Source: Dehalococcoidia bacterium (GTDB lineage Bacteria > Chloroflexota > Dehalococcoidia > GIF9 > AB-539-J10). From it: DNA of 8,991 nt. The stretch is from positions 1 through 8,991 of the forward strand of contig JAUWGN010000032.1 of NCBI GenBank assembly GCA_030606385.1. Direction: 5' to 3'. Below the pieces are notes generated by a model. The model had not been told where the DNA came from. It did no database searches and saw only the letters and a program-made list of their open reading frames with translations. Within the stretch, counting starts at the first letter, position 1. Every line of letters starts with the position of its first letter. The translations under genes were made by a program, and so were the position numbers. Shown in pieces: positions 4,553-8,991 of this stretch.

Positions 4553-7096
4553 ATGACAGTAACACCGCTCAGGAAGCAATATCTCAGGGTTAAGCAGAGG
4601 TATCCCGAGGCTATCGTTTTCTTTCGACTGGGCGATTTCTATGAGACGTTTGACGAAGATGCCAGAGTCGCCTCTCGCGAGCTGGATATCGTTTTAACCT
4701 CCCGTGGAATGGGCAAAGGACAGAAAGTGCCCATGGCGGGAATCCCTCACCACGCCATAGATAATTATCTCGCCAGACTTATCAATCGAGGCCATAAAGT
4801 AGCCATCTGTGAGCAACTCAGCCCTCCAGGCAAAGGATTGGTGGAAAGGGATGTCATTCGAGTAGTAACGCCAGGCACGGTAATTGAACCTAACCTGCTT
4901 GATGCCGGGAAGAATAACTACCTTGTCAGTTTAATCATCGAGGACGAAAAAGCAGGGATAGCTTATGTTGATATAACCACCAGCGATTTTGCCACCACAC
5001 AGCTTCCCGCCGACAGGGTTTCCTCGGAATTGGAGCGGCTGCAGCCAAGTGAGGTGCTCGTCTCTCAAAGCGCTGAAGATTATCAGCAATCACCGTCTAC
5101 GGTAACAAAGCTCGATGATTACTGGTTTGATTTAGAAATAGCTCAACAAACTCTGCTGGAACACTTTGGTGTGGCTACTCTGGAAGGCTATGGCTGTGCC
5201 TATTTGCCTCTGGCTGTAAAGGCTGCCGGCTCGCTAATTCATTACGTAGCAGAAACTCAAAAGGAGGCTTTGCCTCAGCTAACCAGCCTTGCTACCTACT
5301 CTACAGATTCCTTTATGGCTCTTGATGGCCAGACGTGTCGTAATCTGGAGCTTTTTCAGGGTGGGAGGTGGGGGGAGACCACCAACTCCCTGCTCTCCTT
5401 AATCGATACCACCAGGACTGCTATGGGAGGCAGACTGCTTAGAGGCTGGCTGGCTCAACCCCTCCTTGACATAGATAAGCTAAATCAACGGCAAGAGGCA
5501 GTTAGCTGGTTTTATAACGATAGCCTAGTTCGCCAAAAAACTATGGCCCTGCTGGGAGACATCGCCGATTTAGAGAGGATAGTGAACCGTGTGAGAGGTG
5601 GCAAGGCAATGCCCAGGGAGTTGATAACACTCCGCACAAGTCTGGAAAAGGTAGTTCAGCTGAAAGCAACGCTCGATAATTGCCCTGACAAGTTAGTTAG
5701 CGAATTAAAGCTTTTCCCCGAGATTATGGATTTAATTGACCGGGCAATTGTTGATGAACCCGGTGACCTTGAACATGGAAATGTCATCAAGGAAGGCTTT
5801 TCCAGTGAGCTAGATGAGCTTCGCCAAAGTTCCACCAAGGCTAAACAATATTTAGCCAGCCTGGAGCAGAGGGAAAAACAGCGCACCGGGATTAAATCCC
5901 TGAAAGTGGGGTACAACAGAGTATTCGGCTATTACATCGAGGTATCCAGGGTAAATCTCAATCTGGTTCCCAATGATTATATTCGCAAGCAAACCCTTGC
6001 TGAGGCAGAAAGGTTCTTCACCCCCGAGCTAAAAGAGTATGAATCGCTGATTCTTACCTCACAGGAAAAGATAACCTATCTTGAAACCTCGCTGTTTAAC
6101 CAGGTTTGCCAGCAGATAGGCGCTAAAGGTGAGCAAATCTTAGCCACCGCGAGGGCTATCGCCCAAATTGATGTATTCTCCAGTCTTGCTGAAGTGGCAT
6201 CATGCTATCACTACGCCAGACCAGAGCTGACCAACGACGATGTCATCGACATTAAAGAGGGACGTCACCCCATGGTGGAGAGAAGCTTGGGCAGCGATAA
6301 TTTTATTCCCAATGATACATACCTATGCAATAGCGATAGCCAGCTCATTATACTTACTGGACCGAATATGTCGGGGAAATCCACCTATCTCAAACAGGCA
6401 GCTTTGATCATTCTTCTGGCACAAATCGGTAGCTTTGTTCCTGCCAAATCGACGCGAATTGGTATCGTCGACCGTATCTTCACCAGGATTGGTGCTCAGG
6501 AAGACTTAGCTGCGGGACAATCAACCTTCATGGTGGAAATGACCGAAACAGCAAACATTTTACATAACGCCACTCCTCGCTCCTTGCTCATTCTGGATGA
6601 AATTGGACGAGGCACAAGCACCTATGACGGGCTCTCTATTGCCTGGGCAGTGGCGGAATACATTCACGGAGCACCGAAGTTGGGGGCAAAGACCCTGTTC
6701 GCCACACACTACCATGAACTGGTAGAGCTTGCCGGCACCTTGCCCAGGGTGAAGAATTTCAATGTCGCCGTAACTGAGGAAGGAGACAAGGTTATCTTCT
6801 TACATAAAATTATCCCTGGAGGCACCGACAGGAGTTACGGCATCCATGTAGCTCAGCTAGCTGGTTTGCCTAAATCGGTGACAAATCGTGCTCAGGATGT
6901 TTTGGTTGACCTGGAAAGCAGGAGCACTACTAATAAAGGCAAGATTCGAGGTAAAGCAACGGCAGCACAATTCCCACTTTTCACCAAAGATTCTTTACTG
7001 GCCGACGAAATCTTCAAGCTCGACATTGATTCCATGTCTCCCTTAGAAGCCATCACCAAGCTTTATGAACTGAAACGAATGGCGAAGGGAAAATAG
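4553..7096 (+). CDS. mutS: DNA mismatch repair protein MutS
   Basis: MutS binds mismatches and small loops in DNA as a dimer and, after ATP binding, slides and recruits MutL. At 847 residues it is full length for the family (E. coli 853). Domain I carries the mismatch-reading FYE motif at residues 29-31 within GDFYETF. The connector domain follows to about 250, then the core/lever with the clamp, including KVGYNRVFGYYIEV near 451-464. The ABC-type ATPase has Walker A GPNMSGKST (603-611), Walker B ending D682-E683, GRGTST just after, and the H-loop H719 in THYHEL. QFPLF at 806-810 looks like a sliding-clamp binding motif, and the final SPLEAITKLYELKR is the usual C-terminal segment. The start fits the family alignment (TPLRKQYL). 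No mutL is in the window. dnaJ begins 30 bases downstream. Confidence 0.98.
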   Translation: MTVTPLRKQYLRVKQRYPEAIVFFRLGDFYETFDEDARVASRELDIVLTSRGMGKGQKVPMAGIPHHAIDNYLARLINRGHKVAICEQLSPPGKGLVERDVIRVVTPGTVIEPNLLDAGKNNYLVSLIIEDEKAGIAYVDITTSDFATTQLPADRVSSELERLQPSEVLVSQSAEDYQQSPSTVTKLDDYWFDLEIAQQTLLEHFGVATLEGYGCAYLPLAVKAAGSLIHYVAETQKEALPQLTSLATYSTDSFMALDGQTCRNLELFQGGRWGETTNSLLSLIDTTRTAMGGRLLRGWLAQPLLDIDKLNQRQEAVSWFYNDSLVRQKTMALLGDIADLERIVNRVRGGKAMPRELITLRTSLEKVVQLKATLDNCPDKLVSELKLFPEIMDLIDRAIVDEPGDLEHGNVIKEGFSSELDELRQSSTKAKQYLASLEQREKQRTGIKSLKVGYNRVFGYYIEVSRVNLNLVPNDYIRKQTLAEAERFFTPELKEYESLILTSQEKITYLETSLFNQVCQQIGAKGEQILATARAIAQIDVFSSLAEVASCYHYARPELTNDDVIDIKEGRHPMVERSLGSDNFIPNDTYLCNSDSQLIILTGPNMSGKSTYLKQAALIILLAQIGSFVPAKSTRIGIVDRIFTRIGAQEDLAAGQSTFMVEMTETANILHNATPRSLLILDEIGRGTSTYDGLSIAWAVAEYIHGAPKLGAKTLFATHYHELVELAGTLPRVKNFNVAVTEEGDKVIFLHKIIPGGTDRSYGIHVAQLAGLPKSVTNRAQDVLVDLESRSTTNKGKIRGKATAAQFPLFTKDSLLADEIFKLDIDSMSPLEAITKLYELKRMAKGK

Positions 7097-7107
7097 CAGG
7101 AACAATT

Positions 7108-7116
7108 TGCTATAAT
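7108..7116 (+). promoter_or_regulatory. extended -10 promoter for the dnaJ-like gene
   Basis: TGC followed directly by a perfect TATAAT (7111-7116) forms an extended -10 element in the 30-base gap between mutS and the dnaJ-like gene. It ends 10 bases before the ATG, so the transcript would have a leader of about 3-4 nt. There is no Shine-Dalgarno before this ATG and no good -35; extended -10 promoters do not need one. Confidence 0.5.
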
Positions 7117-7126
7117 TGCTCTCACG

Positions 7127-7786
7127 ATGGCTAAGGATTACTATCGCATTTTAGGAGTTCCCCGGAGCGCCGCAGCCCAAGAAATTAAGAAAGCTTACCG
7201 AAAGCTGGCAATGCAATATCACCCTGACCGCAATCCAGGCAAAGAGAAACAGGCTAACGAAAAATTCAAAGAGATAAACGAGGCTTACGGAGTTCTCGGC
7301 GACCCAAAAAAGAAAAAACAATACGACCAATTTGGCACAGTAGGTGAAATCGGCGATATCTTTGGCAGTCGCTTCACCCGAACCACTTTTGAAGATTTAA
7401 TGAAAGATTTTGGCGGCGAAGGGCTTGGTTTCAGCTTTCTCGACGATATATTCGGCGACCGATTAAGGGGAACAGGATTCTCTTTCAGAACTTTTGGCAG
7501 ACGTGGCAGAACAAAATTTGAAGCCTGGCCGGGAGAGGAAATTAACCTCGAGGAAATATTCGGGCAAACCAGAAAGCCTCACCGCCAGGATGTCCGTTAT
7601 CAACTCAGCATTACCCCGAAGGAGGCTTCCCAGGGAACAAGGAAAATTCTAACTAGACAAGGAAAGAGATTGGAGGTCAAGATTCCTTCGGGAGTGAAAA
7701 CGGGCAAGATGGTAAAACTGCGTAATGCCCGCCAGATAACCGATGGCGTGCCCGGAGATATCATGATCCAGGTCATAGTCAAATAA
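7127..7786 (+). CDS. minimal DnaJ-like co-chaperone without zinc finger
   Basis: A 219-residue J-domain protein that should stimulate DnaK ATP hydrolysis through its HPD motif (H32-P33-D34). The J domain spans about residues 4-69. A Gly/Phe-rich linker (about 70-130) follows, with repeats such as DIFGSRF, GFSFLDDIFGDR and GTGFSFRTFG. The rest (about 154-219, DVRYQLSITPKEASQG to LEVKIPSGVKTGKMVKL to GDIMIQVIV) corresponds to the first substrate-binding beta domain of DnaJ/CbpA. The protein has no cysteine, so the CxxCxGxG zinc finger is absent. The second beta domain and the dimerisation tail are also missing. It is therefore about 60 percent of a normal DnaJ, most like a shortened CbpA. The frame is intact and ends cleanly, so truncation looks natural. 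It lies 30 bases after mutS and 50 before dtd. Confidence 0.93.
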   Translation: MAKDYYRILGVPRSAAAQEIKKAYRKLAMQYHPDRNPGKEKQANEKFKEINEAYGVLGDPKKKKQYDQFGTVGEIGDIFGSRFTRTTFEDLMKDFGGEGLGFSFLDDIFGDRLRGTGFSFRTFGRRGRTKFEAWPGEEINLEEIFGQTRKPHRQDVRYQLSITPKEASQGTRKILTRQGKRLEVKIPSGVKTGKMVKLRNARQITDGVPGDIMIQVIVK

Positions 7787-7788
7787 GA

Positions 7789-7833
7789 ATGAAAAATGAC
7801 TGTAGAGTACAGCCAGTGGCTTGCCAAAAATAA
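7789..7833 (+). CDS. candidate 14-aa ORF bridging dnaJ and dtd
   Basis: Two bases after the dnaJ-like stop (7784-7786), an ATG opens a 14-codon frame, MKNDCRVQPVACQK. Its TAA (7831-7833) lies 3 bases before the dtd ATG. dtd has no Shine-Dalgarno, so stop-restart coupling through this frame is conceivable. The tiny ORF also lacks a Shine-Dalgarno, and a frame this short can arise by chance. A small CTGTA-GAG-TACAG hairpin (7799-7811) lies inside it, without a T-tract. Confidence 0.2.
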   Translation: MKNDCRVQPVACQK

Positions 7834-7836
7834 ATC

Positions 7837-8301
7837 ATGCAAGCATTAGTGCAGCGAGTTACCAATGCTTCGGTAACCGTCGGCAATAAAACGGTTGGAG
7901 AGATCGGGCAAGGCCTGGTGGTCCTTCTCGGTGTAGCCAGGGATGATTCACCAGAAGACGCCCGCTACCTAGCAGATAAAGTAGTAAACCTGCGCATTTT
8001 CTCCGACGAGGCAGGCAGATTTTCACTTTCAGCGCTGGAAGTGAAAGGGGAAATTCTGGTAGTCAGTCAATTCACTTTACTGGCTGATACACGGAAAGGA
8101 AGACGCCCCAGCTTTACCGAAGCAGCTCCTCCCGATAAAGCCAGGGAACTTTATGAGTTCTTCGTTGAGCAAGTTCGCTCCTTCGGGCTTAAGGTAGAAA
8201 CGGGGGTTTTCCAGGAATACATGCTGGTAGATATCCACAATGATGGCCCGGTAACCCTGTTGCTGGAAAGCAAAAACAAACAAAAGTCAGCTAATGGCTG
8301 A
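7837..8301 (+). CDS. dtd: D-aminoacyl-tRNA deacylase
   Basis: DTD hydrolyses D-amino acids (and glycine from tRNA-Ala) off mischarged tRNAs, protecting translation in the cytoplasm. The 154-residue length is usual for the family. The two active-site signatures are present: SQFTL at 77-81, and NDGPVT at 135-140 with the Gly137-Pro138 pair that reaches into the partner subunit of the dimer. The N-terminus MQALVQRVTNASVTV aligns directly with known DTDs, which fixes the ATG even though no Shine-Dalgarno precedes it. It follows the dnaJ-like gene by 50 bases and is probably cotranscribed. The last codons and stop run into a low-complexity repeat (GCTGATAGCTGAAGGCT, 8297-8313), so the KSANG tail may be repeat-derived. 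Confidence 0.96.
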   Translation: MQALVQRVTNASVTVGNKTVGEIGQGLVVLLGVARDDSPEDARYLADKVVNLRIFSDEAGRFSLSALEVKGEILVVSQFTLLADTRKGRRPSFTEAAPPDKARELYEFFVEQVRSFGLKVETGVFQEYMLVDIHNDGPVTLLLESKNKQKSANG

Positions 8302-8362
8302 TAGCTGAAGGCTACTAAATTGGGACTTGTTCGGAATTTAGTGCTTTGAGTTTAGGATTTAA
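8297..8362 (+). repeat. degenerate short direct repeats after dtd
   Basis: GCTGATA and GCTGAAG follow each other at the dtd stop codon, and GAATTTAG (8334-8341), GAGTTTAG (8348-8355) and GGATTTAA (8355-8362) recur a little further on. The pattern looks like a decayed intergenic repeat of the kind scattered in Dehalococcoidia-like genomes. That association is from memory, not a search. There is no coding potential. Confidence 0.4.
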
Positions 8363-8369
8363 CTTGGAG

Positions 8370-8419
8370 ATTGCTTCGGCACGGATGTGCCTCGCAATGA
8401 CAGGTGGGGGAGTCATTGC
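8370..8419. repeat. REP-like palindromic element with alternative hairpins
   Basis: ATTGC-TTC-GGCAC (8370-8382) pairs with GTGCC-TC-GCAAT (8387-8398) around a GGAT loop. The right arm can alternatively pair further on: GCAATGAC (8394-8401) is a perfect 8-bp inverted match to GTCATTGC (8412-8419). The two hairpins are mutually exclusive. The GTCATTGCGAGG...GAAGCAATCT style is a common dispersed intergenic palindrome. Here a second, degenerate half (GTCATTGCAAGCCTG) faces the first. Confidence 0.6.
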
Positions 8420-8449
8420 AAGCCTGATTCCTCCCTTGAAGAGAAAGAA

Positions 8450-8670
8450 TTCAGGTCAGGTGAAACAGTTGCACGTAGCATCATATCTATAGCGTAAAAC
8501 TATGAAGGCCAGTGCGCCACTGGACATGTCAACGAGCACGATAAATTGACAAGATGCCGGTCATATGGCACATTGGGGGCAAGCACAGTACGTGGAGAGA
8601 CCACCCCGGGAAGTGTCAGCTCTTTGACAGCTACCAAAGACTAAAAGGGTAGAAGAATATAAGTGGAGAA
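8450..8670 (+). other. non-coding stretch with small hairpins upstream of the CooC-like gene
   Basis: No convincing gene or tRNA lies here. CCAGTG-CGC-CACTGG (8509-8523) is a perfect 6-bp hairpin with a 3-nt loop. GTGG-AGAGA-CCAC (8592-8604) is a second small one. TGTCA (8614-8618) and TGACA (8625-8629) form an inverted repeat with 6-base spacing that includes a TTGACA (8624-8629). Another TTGACA is at 8546-8551. Neither has a good -10 at 16-18 bases. TATAAG (8658-8663) ends 7 bases before the ATG. The stretch may be a structured 5' leader or an operator region. I could not match it to a known riboswitch. Confidence 0.3.
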
Positions 8671-8991
8671 ATGACGAGAGTAATTGTTTCTACGGGAAGA
8701 GGGGGGACCGGGAAATCCACGTTTTGTGCCATAATCAGCAAATACCTGGCTCCTCCTTTGTTACTGATTGATGTTGACCCTGACCAGAGTCTATGCGACA
8801 TGCTCGGAATAGATTTGGAAAAGGAAGAGGTGAGTACCGTCTCAAACATGGTTTTCGGTACCAAGCAGACGGGAGGATTGAGTTCCCGGTTATATTTTGA
8901 TGAACTGGAGACCTCGTTCTATAGCAACTGCATATATAAAAGCGAGGAATTTGACCTGGTCACTTTAGGAGCAAAGTGGACCGAGGGCTGT
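8671..8991 (+). CDS. CooC/MinD-type ATPase, likely nickel or CODH maturation factor (partial)
   Basis: The first 107 residues of a deviant Walker A (SIMIBI class) P-loop ATPase, cut by the window end. The P-loop is GRGGTGKST (residues 9-17). The second conserved motif, LLIDVDPDQSLCDMLGI (31-47), matches the DxDPN...LG region of CooC proteins. The visible end, LVTLGAKWTEGC, matches the strand before the CooC CxC motif, so C107 is probably the first metal-binding cysteine and the second should lie two residues on. CooC proteins insert nickel into carbon monoxide dehydrogenase, but related ATPases serve other metalloenzymes. The first lysine of KGGxGK is replaced by Arg10, which is unusual. The ATG has GGAG only 2 bases upstream, closer than ideal, but no other start is available after the in-frame TAG at 8650. 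Confidence 0.85.
   Translation, partial: MTRVIVSTGRGGTGKSTFCAIISKYLAPPLLLIDVDPDQSLCDMLGIDLEKEEVSTVSNMVFGTKQTGGLSSRLYFDELETSFYSNCIYKSEEFDLVTLGAKWTEGC

Noticed and set aside
8509..8523. GCCACTG resembling part of a cobalamin riboswitch core
   Set aside because: The other conserved cobalamin riboswitch boxes are not found in the right order nearby.
8502..8549. 15-codon frame MKASAPLDMSTSTIN in the non-coding stretch
   Set aside because: No Shine-Dalgarno or promoter, and it overlaps the 8509-8523 hairpin; likely chance.
8631..8864. 77-codon minus-strand frame
   Set aside because: Antisense to the CooC-like ATPase, whose P-loop and second motif are clear.

Overview
The window fits a Chloroflexota genome, most likely the Dehalococcoidia. 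The evidence is a GYD-domain protein, an MBL-fold hydrolase, Ig/FN3-type lipoproteins, a mutS-dnaJ-dtd cluster and a CooC-like ATPase, plus an intergenic palindromic repeat of a style I associate with that group. This placement is inference from gene content; no 16S or other marker is present.

Layout: the first ~100 bases hold the 3' end of an unidentified plus-strand gene. From about 207 to 4391 five genes lie on the minus strand. In transcription order they are ybeY (rRNA maturation endonuclease), a short secreted lipoprotein (312 aa), a longer paralogue (474 aa), an MBL-fold metallohydrolase and a small GYD-domain protein. From 4553 onward everything is on the plus strand: mutS (mismatch recognition), a minimal DnaJ-like co-chaperone, dtd (D-aminoacyl-tRNA deacylase), a ~370-base non-coding stretch with palindromes, and the start of a CooC/MinD-type ATPase cut by the window end.

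Functionally this is mostly housekeeping quality control: ribosome maturation, DNA mismatch repair, protein folding and tRNA proofreading. The accessory part is the lipoprotein pair. It is a head-to-tail tandem duplication with a 977-bp period that carried its promoter along. The upstream copy is truncated exactly at the duplication junction. Both copies have a -10 hexamer only 13 nt before the start codon and no Shine-Dalgarno sequence, so both probably make near-leaderless mRNAs. dnaJ, and possibly mutS, show a similar arrangement, whereas GYD, MBL and ybeY have clear Shine-Dalgarno sites. Two tiny ORFs sit immediately before mutS and dtd and may couple translation.

I found no CRISPR array, tRNA, rRNA, transposase or obvious defence system. 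The best leads are the lipoprotein duplication, the leaderless promoter pattern and the structured stretch ahead of the CooC-like gene.
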